DNA of 64,000 nucleotides from the NCBI GenBank assembly GCA_965214015.1, contig CBDCAS010000021.1, positions 124,001 to 188,000 of the forward strand, given 5' to 3'. A program made the translations under genes and the position numbers. The stretch comes from CBDCAS01 sp965214015 (GTDB taxonomy: Bacteria > Pseudomonadota > Gammaproteobacteria > Coxiellales > Coxiellaceae). Every line of letters starts with the position of its first letter. Position 1 is the first letter of the stretch. The notes under the pieces were generated by a model, which saw only the letters and a list, made by a program, of their open reading frames with translations, had not been told where the DNA came from and searched no databases. This document shows, piece after piece, positions 17,561-27,049 of the stretch.

Positions 17561-18626
17561 TATTCTTCACAGCAGCCTATTTAATCCTAATGAACACGCT
17601 TTCTTAGCCCCACTACATCGAACACAAAAAATACTACAACTCCAAGATATTCATCTTAAATTTTTTAATCAAATCGAAGCAGCACTATTTGATAGCGATA
17701 TTTTATTTTTATCAAGTAAGTTCTTTAAATCCTGGTGGGGGCGTTTTGGCTTTGAACCGATTAAAGATATTTTACTACGTGCCAAACTCTATACAAACCG
17801 AAGCTTTTGGTTCGATCTATCAGATAGTACTGGAACTACGCACTTTAAGGTATTACCGTACATCGATAAATACATTAAAAATCAAATTCTTCGTGATAAA
17901 ACACGCTATCAACAAAAACATTATGGTATGCGACTGACTACTGATTTTTACCACCATACTTTTAATATCGAGGACAGACTTTTAGAAGAACCTCACCTAA
18001 ATATTCTCCCAAAAAATGAAGAACTTGATAAAATTTTTGTAGGATGGAATTCTGGATTAGCCTATTATGGTCGTTGGCGCAACTACGTAGAATCAATTTT
18101 ATGGAAGCGCCAAAGATGGCATCGATTATTAAAACCACGATTTTATTCCCCTAATAAAAAAAGAAAAATACCATGCTCAGGACGCTTTGGTTATTCCCAC
18201 CAGCGTAATACTGTTAGTGAGCCTCGTCGGCATATAAAACGAATACTACAAACGACCATAGCTATAGATAAAACAAACCTAAGCCGATACTTTCGTGAAA
18301 TGCGCTGTTCAACGGCGTGTTTATCCCCCTTTGGTATCGGTGAAATTTCGCTGCGAGACTTTGAAATCATTCTATCAGGTGCTGCGATAATTAAACAAAA
18401 TATGGATCATCTATCCACCTGGCCTAATCTTTGGGAAACTGGTCAATCCTATTTGGACTTTAAATGGGATTTATCTGATCTTGAAACTAAAATTGACTAT
18501 GCAAGAACACATCCTGAAGCAATGAGAGCACTTGCTAATACAGCACAAAAAAAATATCAAACTGCCCTTACCCAAAAAGAAGGCTCTGGCAGTTTTGTAG
18601 AACACTTATTGAGCCTTATTGCATAA
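17547..18626 (+). CDS. Glycosyltransferase-like protein in the ybeY position
   Basis: A 359-residue protein with no signal peptide. The C-terminal part, about residues 258-300, reads SPFGIGEISLRDFE then IIKQNMDHLSTWPNLW, a pattern seen in family-1-type glycosyltransferases and related LPS-decoration proteins, where the glutamate-containing loop binds the nucleotide-sugar diphosphate. The N-terminal half is divergent and basic. I call it glycosyltransferase-like only on that C-terminal signature. It overlaps phoH by 14 bp, so it is co-translated, and occupies the slot where miaB-ybeZ-ybeY-corC-lnt clusters normally carry ybeY. It shares no visible HxxxHxxxxxH metal motif with YbeY. Confidence 0.6.
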   Translation: MIQINILHSSLFNPNEHAFLAPLHRTQKILQLQDIHLKFFNQIEAALFDSDILFLSSKFFKSWWGRFGFEPIKDILLRAKLYTNRSFWFDLSDSTGTTHFKVLPYIDKYIKNQILRDKTRYQQKHYGMRLTTDFYHHTFNIEDRLLEEPHLNILPKNEELDKIFVGWNSGLAYYGRWRNYVESILWKRQRWHRLLKPRFYSPNKKRKIPCSGRFGYSHQRNTVSEPRRHIKRILQTTIAIDKTNLSRYFREMRCSTACLSPFGIGEISLRDFEIILSGAAIIKQNMDHLSTWPNLWETGQSYLDFKWDLSDLETKIDYARTHPEAMRALANTAQKKYQTALTQKEGSGSFVEHLLSLIA

Positions 18627-18656
18627 AGGCAAAAGCTAAGATTAAAAATAAAATGA

Positions 18657-18665
18657 TGTTATAAT
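18657..18665 (+). promoter_or_regulatory. Extended -10 element upstream of corC
   Basis: TGTTATAAT matches an extended -10 (TGn plus TATAAT at 18660-18665) in the 118-bp gap before corC. No good -35 is visible, which extended -10 promoters can tolerate. Confidence 0.4.
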
Positions 18666-18744
18666 TTCTAGGGTTTATTTACATTGGCTTAGCTAACCAA
18701 TAGAGCCCATGGAAACAGACCCTAGTTAAGGAGCTTTTTGTTTA

Positions 18745-19587
18745 ATGAAAGATGACCATCACTCCCAGCTTTCTTGGTTAGAACGACTTAGTCATGCTCT
18801 ATTGCGTGAACCTCAAGATCGAAAACAGCTTATTGAATTATTACATGATGCAAAAGCGCGCCATCTTTTAGATGCTGATGCCTTACTCATGATTGAAGGA
18901 GTACTCAAGGTATCAGAAATGAAAGTCCGAGATATTATGGTACCACGACCTCAAATGATCATTATCAATGAAAACACTGACTCTAAAAAAGCTATACCTG
19001 ATATTGTGAAGTCAGCCCATTCTCGCTTTCCTGTTGTAGACGAAACTCGTGATCGTGTTGTCGGTATCTTACTGGCAAAGGATTTATTAAAACAAGTTGC
19101 CACTGAACCATTAGAAATTAAAATTCGTGACCTCATTCGTCCTGCTACCTTTATTCCTGAAAGTAAACGACTTGATGTTCTACTGAAAGAATTTCGTCTT
19201 AACCGAAACCATATGGCAATTGTAGTGGATGAGTATGGAGGTACTGCTGGACTAGTGACTATAGAAGATGTATTAGAACAAATTGTTGGTGACATCATTG
19301 ATGAGTATGATTCTGCTGAACAAGAACCCAATATTAAACAATTAAGCAATCTTACCTATTCTATAAAAGCGCTAACACCTATTGAAGAATTTAATGAATA
19401 CTTTAACACAGATTATGATCATAAAGATTTTGATACTATTGGAGGATTCATTCTCCATAAAATGAGCCACCTTCCTAAATCCGGTGAAATCCTTATTTTT
19501 GATGATTTTAAAGTAACGATTATTCAAGCAGGAACACGTGGTATTGACCTTCTAAAAATAACTCGACGATTAAAGGATGAAAAGTAA
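18745..19587 (+). CDS. corC: CorC/YbeX-family CBS-domain protein
   Basis: A 280-residue cytosolic protein with paired CBS domains (about residues 60-185; VRDIMVPRPQMIII starts the first, IRDLIRPATFIPE the second) and a C-terminal CorC_HlyC transporter-associated domain from about 195. It has been linked to Co/Mg efflux and to ribosome-associated functions with YbeY/YbeZ. Length and architecture are normal. The last 11 bases overlap the lnt start. Confidence 0.92.
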   Translation: MKDDHHSQLSWLERLSHALLREPQDRKQLIELLHDAKARHLLDADALLMIEGVLKVSEMKVRDIMVPRPQMIIINENTDSKKAIPDIVKSAHSRFPVVDETRDRVVGILLAKDLLKQVATEPLEIKIRDLIRPATFIPESKRLDVLLKEFRLNRNHMAIVVDEYGGTAGLVTIEDVLEQIVGDIIDEYDSAEQEPNIKQLSNLTYSIKALTPIEEFNEYFNTDYDHKDFDTIGGFILHKMSHLPKSGEILIFDDFKVTIIQAGTRGIDLLKITRRLKDEK

Positions 19588-21058
19588 ACTATGGCCCAGT
19601 CTTGCCTGCCTTATGTCAGGCGCCATACTAGCGTTAGCTTTAGCGCCCTTTAACTTTTATATCATCGCCTTTATTTCACCTGCAGTCCTTTTATGGGTTT
19701 GGTTACGATCTACTCCCTGGCAAGCAACCTATCGTGGTTTTTTATTTGGAGTTGGTTTTTTTGGACTAGGCACTTCATGGATTTATATCAGTATTCATCA
19801 TTTTGGCCAAGCTTCTGCCTTATTGTCTACTTTGATTACAGGGTTACTTATTTCTTATCTAGCACTTTACTTTGCTCTACAAGGTTATTTATCCAGACGA
19901 ATATATCAACATAAGCCTCTACTAATACAATCTCTTTGCGTATTTCCAGCCCTATGGCTTATTATGGAAGTTTTGCGTGCCTGGCTATTCACAGGCTTTC
20001 CATGGCTACTACTAGGTTACTCTCAATTAAACACCCCATTAAAATCATTAGCCCCTCTATTTAGTGTCTATGGAGTATCAATGATCACTTGTCTTATAAG
20101 TGGTGCCTTAGTGATACTCGTTATACAAGCTAAAATTGCCTATAAGCTTCTTGCTATTGTAATCATTATAATGTTGCTAGGGATAGGATGGGTATTAAAA
20201 GATTATCACTGGACAAAACCTACTGGCACTAGAATGGCTGTTAGTTTAGTACAAGGTAATATTGCTCAAAAAATAAAGTGGGATCCTGATACATTGAGGA
20301 ACACACTTTTAATTTACAAAAATATGACAAGCAAACTTTCTGACAATCAACTCATTGTTTGGCCTGAGGCAGCGATGCCTACTTACCCAGAAGCGGTTCG
20401 CTATTATTACAACTCAATGAGTCAACTAGCTAAGAAAAAAAAGTCTTATTTAATTATTGGCTCACTACTCTATAATCCTAATATTCGAGAGTTTTACAAT
20501 GGACTGTCTTTAATAGGCCTAGGACAAGGAATTTATTATAAACGGCATTTAGTTCCTTTTGGCGAATATACTCCCTTGAAATCAATCTTTGGCACATTAA
20601 TGGAAAAGCTCAATATTCCCATGTCTAATTTTATCCAAGGCCCTGATCTACAAAAATCACTTCATGTTAAAAACATTAATATAGCTCCCTTTATTTGTTA
20701 CGAAATTGCATTTCCTTTTGAAGTGCTATCCAATTCAAAAAATACACAATTACTGATTAACATTAGTGATGATAGTTGGTTTGGTGATTCCATAGCATTA
20801 GATCAACAAATACAAATGACTCAATTTCGCGCTCTAGAAACCGGTCGACCTATTCTATCAAGCACCAATACAGGAATTACTGCAATAATCAATGCTTCGG
20901 GGAAAATGACTCATTCATTACCTATTGACCAACGTCAAACACTAACTGGATATGTCCAACCTATGCATGGTAAAACACCGCTTATGCGCTGGAGTAGCTA
21001 TTCAATTATAATATTGATTATGTTACTTTTAGCTCTTAGCTTGTGGTCTTGTTGTTAA
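19577..21058 (+). CDS. lnt: Apolipoprotein N-acyltransferase
   Basis: An inner-membrane protein of 493 residues with about six N-terminal membrane segments and a periplasmic nitrilase-like domain. The catalytic triad is visible: glutamate in IVWPEAAMPTYP, lysine in YKRHLVPFGEY, cysteine in APFICYEIAFP. It adds the third acyl chain to the N-terminal cysteine of lipoproteins. The end converges with the following minus-strand gene, overlapping by 30 bp. Confidence 0.95.
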   Translation: MKSKLWPSLACLMSGAILALALAPFNFYIIAFISPAVLLWVWLRSTPWQATYRGFLFGVGFFGLGTSWIYISIHHFGQASALLSTLITGLLISYLALYFALQGYLSRRIYQHKPLLIQSLCVFPALWLIMEVLRAWLFTGFPWLLLGYSQLNTPLKSLAPLFSVYGVSMITCLISGALVILVIQAKIAYKLLAIVIIIMLLGIGWVLKDYHWTKPTGTRMAVSLVQGNIAQKIKWDPDTLRNTLLIYKNMTSKLSDNQLIVWPEAAMPTYPEAVRYYYNSMSQLAKKKKSYLIIGSLLYNPNIREFYNGLSLIGLGQGIYYKRHLVPFGEYTPLKSIFGTLMEKLNIPMSNFIQGPDLQKSLHVKNINIAPFICYEIAFPFEVLSNSKNTQLLINISDDSWFGDSIALDQQIQMTQFRALETGRPILSSTNTGITAIINASGKMTHSLPIDQRQTLTGYVQPMHGKTPLMRWSSYSIIILIMLLLALSLWSCC

Positions 21059-22258
21059 TTGTGGCAGGTCTAAAGCAGGTAGATGACTGTTTGATGATTT
21101 TACCGGATGCAATAATGAGGATACTGGAACCGTTTTATCTAATAACATAGCCGGTTCAGATAATAAGATTCCGTGACGTAGCGATGATTTTGTATTACTC
21201 ACTGGACTACCGAATGTTCTACCTGAGGTAGCTGACCTTCCCATTGATTCAGAAAAATACTGGGCATTCATAAAATCAGCCCCACCTTTTTTAACAAGAC
21301 CCATTAAGTTACCAAATTGTGCGTAAACAACGGTATCAGCTACAGGCTTATTATAAATTTTAGTGAAATCTTTAAAAAGCTTGCGTTCGATAAAAAGACC
21401 TTCGCTTGTTATATGCAAATCACTTTCTATTGTATTAAACTCTACTCTACCTTGAATATGATCTTTCAACCAATGATAAAAAGCTAGACCATGTTCCATA
21501 TCTAGAGCTTCTTGTTGTTCAATAGAATCTTGTACTAATAAATTCTGTAAATCGATTAAATCCTCATTTTTTATTAAAGTAAGAATATGAGCTAAGGTAC
21601 CACGACTATCGCCCTTGCCACTAATAGCATCAAACCAGTCAGCTAATAAACTTAAATCACTAGCAATCCAATGATACCCTGACTTTGGCATTATCTGTCG
21701 TGCAAACAAATGTCTTAGCGTATGATCTAATCGTTGGTAGAAGTGTGCCAATGGGATAAGCCTGTAATAGCTTACTTGATTAACCATAGAGCCTTCCATA
21801 GGATTCCAGTAACGAATAAATTGACCGCTTTTTTCTGTTAATAGAACACGTTGTTGAATCAGCACACAAGAAATATTTTGAAATAAAGCAGCTGTAAAAA
21901 TAGCATAAGATTTTAATGGATCCACATTATCCTTATATTCTATTTGATAAATCCGTAACGCTATCACAGCACGTGCAATACTTTGATCCATTAAACTCCC
22001 TAAGGCATGATTAAAGTCTAGAGGTATAACCTGTACAAACTCAGCAAAATTATGAATAGCCTTCTTATAAAACACTTCAAAATACTGAGAAGGCAACTTG
22101 GAAATATCTTTTAATTGACGCAGGATCATAGGGTATCTACCTGCAGCTAATAAGCGTTTAGCAGGCATCACAGGCAGAACACAACCTTCTTTATAAAATG
22201 GCTGTTTTATTACTGTAGAGCGGTCTGAATTCTTTTTAGTGAACACAAAAACTCTCAT
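21029..22258 (-). CDS. TraI_2/MOBH-relaxase-domain-like protein with a lost HD site
   Basis: A 409-residue protein. Residues about 28-235 follow the plan of the TraI_2 domain of MOBH relaxases from integrative conjugative elements: VLPVMPAKRLLA, FAEFVQVIPLDFNHALGSLMDQ, YWNPMEGSM, YYRLIPL and IASDLSLLADWFDAISG. In active relaxases the second segment ends LLEH and a HD pair follows in ALFHDIGK; here these read LMDQ (Gln92) and ALFQNISC (Gln127-Asn128), so metal-ligand positions are replaced. The C-terminal tail (about 330-409) is low complexity. No other conjugation gene is nearby. I infer a domesticated, non-catalytic derivative. The family call rests on remembered motif layout. Confidence 0.58.
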   Translation of the reverse strand: MRVFVFTKKNSDRSTVIKQPFYKEGCVLPVMPAKRLLAAGRYPMILRQLKDISKLPSQYFEVFYKKAIHNFAEFVQVIPLDFNHALGSLMDQSIARAVIALRIYQIEYKDNVDPLKSYAIFTAALFQNISCVLIQQRVLLTEKSGQFIRYWNPMEGSMVNQVSYYRLIPLAHFYQRLDHTLRHLFARQIMPKSGYHWIASDLSLLADWFDAISGKGDSRGTLAHILTLIKNEDLIDLQNLLVQDSIEQQEALDMEHGLAFYHWLKDHIQGRVEFNTIESDLHITSEGLFIERKLFKDFTKIYNKPVADTVVYAQFGNLMGLVKKGGADFMNAQYFSESMGRSATSGRTFGSPVSNTKSSLRHGILLSEPAMLLDKTVPVSSLLHPVKSSNSHLPALDLPQLTTRPQAKS

Positions 22259-22297
22259 AATCTATTGATTAAATAAATAATTTAATCAATAGATTAT
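22257..22297. repeat. Perfect 18-bp inverted repeat at the relaxase-like gene start
   Basis: The arms 22257-22274 and 22280-22297 are exact complements around a 5-base AAATA loop. The left arm includes the first two bases complementary to the ATG (22256-22258) of the minus-strand gene, so the mRNA start codon would sit in a hairpin. It could equally be a DNA operator shared with leuS. Confidence 0.85.
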
Positions 22298-22315
22298 AAA
22301 CGAAACGAAGTAAAA

Positions 22316-22343
22316 TTGACACCCTAAAAGGATTCGGTATCCT
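22316..22343 (+). promoter_or_regulatory. Sigma70-type promoter for leuS, with overlapping palindrome
   Basis: A perfect TTGACA (22316-22321) is followed after 16 bp by TATCCT (22338-22343), 31 bp before the leuS ATG. A perfect 7-bp inverted repeat, AAAGGAT/ATCCTTT around TCGGT (22327-22345), covers the spacer and -10, suggesting an operator. Confidence 0.6.
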
Positions 22344-22374
22344 TTACATTGGCCTAAATTGGAAAACTTCCACC

Positions 22375-24834
22375 ATGAACAACGCATATCAACCTCTTGC
22401 TATTGAAGCCTTAGTTCAAGAAGATTGGCTTAAAAAGAGTCGTTTTGATGCTAAAGAAGATCTTAACCGGGAAAAATTCTACTGCCTTTCTATGCTACCC
22501 TATCCTAGCGGAGACCTACATATGGGTCATGTTCGAAATTATACTATCGGTGATGTGATTGCCCGCTACCAAATGATGCAAGGTAAAAATGTCATGCAAC
22601 CTATGGGTTGGGATGCCTTTGGATTACCTGCAGAAAACGCTGCCATTGAACATCAACTACCTCCTTCTGTATGGACCTATAAAAATATTTCCAAAATGCG
22701 CAAACAACTCCAACAACTCGGTTATGCGATTGATTGGAAGCGCGAAATTACCACTTGCGACCCTACTTACTATCATTGGGAACAATGGCTATTTGTACAA
22801 CTTTATAAAAAAGGTTTAGTGTATAAAAAAAATTCACCTATCAATTGGGATCCTGTAGATCAAACTGTATTAGCTAATGAGCAAGTTATTGATGGAAAAG
22901 GATGGCGTTCAGGTGCCACCATTGAACGGCGTGAAGTCCCACAGTGGTTTCTCAAAATCACTGCTTATGCAGATGAATTACTCAGTGGCTTAGAGAAACT
23001 ACAAAAATGGCCAGAGCAAGTAAGGCATATGCAACAAAATTGGATTGGCCGCTCTGAAGGGATTGAAATTCATTTTGATCTAAGTCGTAGCAACGAATCT
23101 TTAACTGTTTTTACAACTCGTGCTGATACATTGATGGGCGTCAGCTATTTAACCATTGCTCCAGAACACCCAATAGCACATAAGTTAGCAACAAAAAAAC
23201 TAGCGATTGCAAAATTTATCAAGCAATATAAAAAATCTCGTGTTGCCGAAGCAGATCTTATGACACAAGAAAAGCAAGGCATTGAAACAGGTCTGACCGC
23301 AATTCATCCTGTTAGCAAAAAAAAACTCCCTATTTGGATCACAAATTTTGTATCTATGGAGTATGGATCAGGTGCCGTTATGGGAGTGCCTGCCCACGAC
23401 TTACGCGACCATGAATTTGCACTAAAATATAGCTTACCCATTATACCGGTACTCGCTGCTCCTAAGAGTTGGGACTATAATAAAAAAGCATATACTGAAT
23501 GCAGTAAATTAATAAATTCTGCAAAATTCGATGGTCTGAGTACCAAAAAAGCAATTAAAGCCATCAGCAGCTTCTTACAAGAACAGGGAAAAGCAAAAAC
23601 AGCAGTGCACTATCGACTACGTGACTGGGGTATCTCACGTCAACGTTATTGGGGAACACCGATTCCAATTATATATTGTAAAACCTGCGGTGATCTCCCA
23701 GTTCCAGAAAAAGACCTTCCAGTTATTTTACCAGAGGATGTTATTCCTGATGGCCAAGGCTCTCCGTTAGTGTCCATGCCTAGCTTTTACAAAACTCAAT
23801 GCCCCCAGTGTGGCAAAGCGGCAAAACGTGAAACAGATACCATGGATACCTTTGTTGAATCATCTTGGTACTACGCACGCTATTGCTGCTATGACCAAGA
23901 TAATGCCATGCTAGATGATCGTGCCAAATATTGGACACCTATTGATCAATATGTGGGTGGTGTTGAACATGCTATTATGCATTTACTCTATGCTCGCTTT
24001 ATGCATAGAGTATTACGCGATGAAGGTTTACTAAATTCCAATGAGCCCTTTATAAAACTACTCACTCAAGGAATGGTTTTAAAAGAAGGCATTAAAATGT
24101 CAAAATCAAAAGGAAATACCATACCACCACAACCTCTAATAAAAAAATATGGAGCTGATACTGTCCGCCTATTTATTATCTTTGCAGCTCCTCCTGATCA
24201 AGCACTAGAATGGTCCGATAGTGGTGTTGTAGGTGCCCATCGTTTTTTGAAAAAATTATGGGCTTTTTCTATTGGAGTTTGCGATAAAATACAAGAACTC
24301 AATAAACAGGATGCCCTTGCCTACCGTCTTTTAGAAGGGCCTACATTATTACAAAAAAAACATCAAGACCTACATAAAATCCTACAACAAGTTGAATACG
24401 ATATGCAACGCGCGCAATTCAATACCGTGGTGTCTGCAGCGATGAAATTATTTAACTTAATAGCTAAAGAACAACCTAATAATGAAATAGAATGGCAATT
24501 AGTTCATGAATATTTGAGTGTATTACTTCGACTATTAGCGCCAATAACACCTCATATTACACAAGCTCTCTGGGAAAAACTTAATTTTGGAAAAGATATT
24601 TTAAATGCCAGTTTTCCAAAAGCGAATACAAAAGCATTACAAAGCAGTACAGTTGAGCTCGTTGTCCAAATTAATGGCAAGTTACGTTCCAGAGTTACTG
24701 TTCCTATGGGATGTGATGAAAAAATTATTAAAAACGTAATATTAAATGATGATAATATTCAACATCATTTAGGCGATAAGATCATCAGAAAAACAATTAT
24801 TATTCCAGATCGTTTAGTGAATATCGTAGTATGA
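22375..24834 (+). CDS. leuS: Leucyl-tRNA synthetase
   Basis: Class I aminoacyl-tRNA synthetase of 819 residues. HIGH-type motif LPYPSGDLHMGHVRNY near residues 41-56, editing-domain TTRADTLMG and the downstream GVPAHDLRDHEFA near 240-340, a CxxC zinc-like pair set (CKTCGDLP, CPQCGK), and KMSKSKGN near 576-583. Length is normal. First gene of a long plus-strand run; the lptE start follows the stop after one base. Confidence 0.97.
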   Translation: MNNAYQPLAIEALVQEDWLKKSRFDAKEDLNREKFYCLSMLPYPSGDLHMGHVRNYTIGDVIARYQMMQGKNVMQPMGWDAFGLPAENAAIEHQLPPSVWTYKNISKMRKQLQQLGYAIDWKREITTCDPTYYHWEQWLFVQLYKKGLVYKKNSPINWDPVDQTVLANEQVIDGKGWRSGATIERREVPQWFLKITAYADELLSGLEKLQKWPEQVRHMQQNWIGRSEGIEIHFDLSRSNESLTVFTTRADTLMGVSYLTIAPEHPIAHKLATKKLAIAKFIKQYKKSRVAEADLMTQEKQGIETGLTAIHPVSKKKLPIWITNFVSMEYGSGAVMGVPAHDLRDHEFALKYSLPIIPVLAAPKSWDYNKKAYTECSKLINSAKFDGLSTKKAIKAISSFLQEQGKAKTAVHYRLRDWGISRQRYWGTPIPIIYCKTCGDLPVPEKDLPVILPEDVIPDGQGSPLVSMPSFYKTQCPQCGKAAKRETDTMDTFVESSWYYARYCCYDQDNAMLDDRAKYWTPIDQYVGGVEHAIMHLLYARFMHRVLRDEGLLNSNEPFIKLLTQGMVLKEGIKMSKSKGNTIPPQPLIKKYGADTVRLFIIFAAPPDQALEWSDSGVVGAHRFLKKLWAFSIGVCDKIQELNKQDALAYRLLEGPTLLQKKHQDLHKILQQVEYDMQRAQFNTVVSAAMKLFNLIAKEQPNNEIEWQLVHEYLSVLLRLLAPITPHITQALWEKLNFGKDILNASFPKANTKALQSSTVELVVQINGKLRSRVTVPMGCDEKIIKNVILNDDNIQHHLGDKIIRKTIIIPDRLVNIVV

Positions 24835-24835
24835 A

Positions 24836-25408
24836 ATGAATCAATTACTCATGAAAGTTTTAATCATGATAGGTATCAGCTTACTATTATCTAGCTGTGG
24901 TTTTCGCCTACGTAGTGCTACTGAGGTTCCAACACAACTACATACACTCTACCTAAAAACATCATCACCTTATAGTCCTCTTGTCACTCAATTAAAAGCA
25001 ACTCTACAATCGTTAAGTATCAAATTGGCAAAAAATCGTTGTGAATCAATTTACACTTTAAATCTAACAGGGATACATTTTTCACAATCTAATCCAGCTA
25101 TTACAACAACTAATCTAGCAGTTAGTATTACTTACTCATTAAGCGTCAACATTCAGATCACTGCAGCGAATAACAAAACAGTCACCTCAATACAAAAGCT
25201 CTATGCAACACGTTCTATTTCACAAAACCCAAGCCAAGTATACACTCCAGGAGCAGCCACATTGGCTCAACAAGAATTAAGACGTGATATCATTTCACAG
25301 ATTTATTATGTACTGGTTTCCAAAAATACATATCGTAAGCTACACTCTCCTTACTATACAAAAAGTAATAAACTAACATGTACACTAACCAACTCAATGC
25401 CGCTTTAA
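24836..25408 (+). CDS. lptE: LPS-assembly lipoprotein LptE
   Basis: A 190-residue outer-membrane lipoprotein with a signal peptide ending in the lipobox LLSSCGFRLR (acylated Cys near residue 21), the usual CGFxLR beginning of mature LptE. It plugs the LptD barrel in LPS export. Position between leuS and holA is the standard order. The 3' end overlaps holA by 31 bp. Confidence 0.9.
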   Translation: MNQLLMKVLIMIGISLLLSSCGFRLRSATEVPTQLHTLYLKTSSPYSPLVTQLKATLQSLSIKLAKNRCESIYTLNLTGIHFSQSNPAITTTNLAVSITYSLSVNIQITAANNKTVTSIQKLYATRSISQNPSQVYTPGAATLAQQELRRDIISQIYYVLVSKNTYRKLHSPYYTKSNKLTCTLTNSMPL

Positions 25409-26364
25409 AACAGGGATTAAAACCAGCTTATCTGCTCTCAAGTGATGAGGTTTTATTATTACAAGAAACTCGTGACAAAATCTGCCAAACTGCTTATAAA
25501 GCTGGCTTTCTACAGCGCGAACTAGTCATTGTTGGACCTGATTTTAATTGGCAAATCATACAACAACACTTACAAACACGTCCTCTTTTTAGTGAAAAAT
25601 CAATCATCGACTTACGCTTACCTAGATGGGAGGCACCCATCAGCACCCTCCTACTCGATTACCTAAACGCCCCTGCCAATGATTTATTGCTCATTATTTC
25701 TATACCCAAAATAACGAGCACACAACAAAAAACAAAATGGTTCCAGCATATTAGAGCAGTAGGCGAGGCTATTATCATCAAACCCATAGGAAGATATGAA
25801 CTCCCTCAATGGATACAACAAAAGCTTAACATGATGGAGCTTGAAGCAGACACAGAAAGTATTCAATTATTATCAACGTGGACTGAAGGAAATTTATTAG
25901 CAACACAACAAGTTCTTGAAAAATTGCAATTACTCTACCCTCGGCAAGCGATTAACTCAGATAAAATGATGAGTATACTCAATGATAATGCCCGATTTAC
26001 AGTATTTGATCTTAGCAATGCTGTACTATTAGGTAACATTGATCGTGTAATACACATAATCTCACACCTGCAACTAGAAGGTGTTGAACCTACCTTAATT
26101 CTTTGGGTACTAGTACGTGAAATAAGGTATCTAATCCAATTACTGGATCAAAAACAACGTGGTATTCCCATTAATCAACTATTACAAAAAGAATGGCAGA
26201 GTCGAAAAGTAATGATAAAAGCTGCACTCCAACGTCAAAACTATCAAAAGCTGCTTCAATGCTTACAAAATGCTTGTAAAATTGATCACATAATAAAGGG
26301 ATTACAACATGGATCTTATTGGAATGAACTGGAACGATTAGCTTTATCAATGGCAGGTTCATAG
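25378..26364 (+). CDS. holA: DNA polymerase III subunit delta
   Basis: A 328-residue clamp-loader delta subunit. The N-terminal region (AYLLSSDEVLLLQETRDKI) and the middle NDNARFTVFDLSNAVLLGN correspond to the conserved delta features; the C-terminal helical domain follows. It opens the beta clamp within the clamp-loader complex. Its stop codon overlaps the nadD start by one base. Confidence 0.9.
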   Translation: MYTNQLNAALKQGLKPAYLLSSDEVLLLQETRDKICQTAYKAGFLQRELVIVGPDFNWQIIQQHLQTRPLFSEKSIIDLRLPRWEAPISTLLLDYLNAPANDLLLIISIPKITSTQQKTKWFQHIRAVGEAIIIKPIGRYELPQWIQQKLNMMELEADTESIQLLSTWTEGNLLATQQVLEKLQLLYPRQAINSDKMMSILNDNARFTVFDLSNAVLLGNIDRVIHIISHLQLEGVEPTLILWVLVREIRYLIQLLDQKQRGIPINQLLQKEWQSRKVMIKAALQRQNYQKLLQCLQNACKIDHIIKGLQHGSYWNELERLALSMAGS

Positions 26365-27008
26365 TGATTGACAAACACCCCATAGGTCTATTTGGCGGCA
26401 CCTTTGACCCCATTCATAGAGGACATATTAAAATTGCTGATGAATTAGTCAAAAAGCTTAAATTACATACCATGCATTTTATCCCTAATAAAGATCCTAT
26501 ATACCGCCAAAAACCAACAGCCCACGCAGAGCATCGACTCGCTATGGTTCGCATTGCAACTATGCAAAATCCACAGTTTATTGTTAATGATGTTGAGATA
26601 TATCGATCAGGACCTACCTATAGTATTGATACTATTAAAGCGATTCGAGAGAAAATTCCCCAACATCCTCTGTGCTTAATATTAGGCAAAGATGCTTTTA
26701 CTCATATGAATCACTGGTACCAATGGGAATCGATTCCTAAATTAGTGCATCTAGTAATCATTAATCGTCCAGGTGTCCCATTGTCCTGTGAACCTTGGAT
26801 GGAAAGCTTATTAAAAAAACATGAAGTTTGTGATATGCAAAAATTACATCTAAAGCCTGGAGGTTATATACTACAACAGGATATTAAACCTATCACAATC
26901 TCTGCTACTGAAATTCGTAAAAAGTTAAAAAAGGGAGAGAAAAATCTAGAGGATATGGATCCTAAAGTTTTGCGTTACATCATGCAACATCATCTATATC
27001 ACTCATAA
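26364..27008 (+). CDS. nadD: Nicotinate-nucleotide adenylyltransferase
   Basis: A 214-residue nucleotidyltransferase that makes deamido-NAD. GLFGGTFDPIHRGHIKIA contains the (H/T)xGH ATP-binding motif; ISATEIRKKL near the C-terminus is the second ATP-binding motif. The start is GTG overlapping the holA stop by one base; this reading frame has no better start, because the family begins just before GLFGG. Gene order holA-nadD-rsfS is typical. Confidence 0.94.
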   Translation: MIDKHPIGLFGGTFDPIHRGHIKIADELVKKLKLHTMHFIPNKDPIYRQKPTAHAEHRLAMVRIATMQNPQFIVNDVEIYRSGPTYSIDTIKAIREKIPQHPLCLILGKDAFTHMNHWYQWESIPKLVHLVIINRPGVPLSCEPWMESLLKKHEVCDMQKLHLKPGGYILQQDIKPITISATEIRKKLKKGEKNLEDMDPKVLRYIMQHHLYHS

Positions 27009-27049
27009 AGCCTTTAGACCTTAGGTGAAAAAACTGTTATGCTAAAGTT

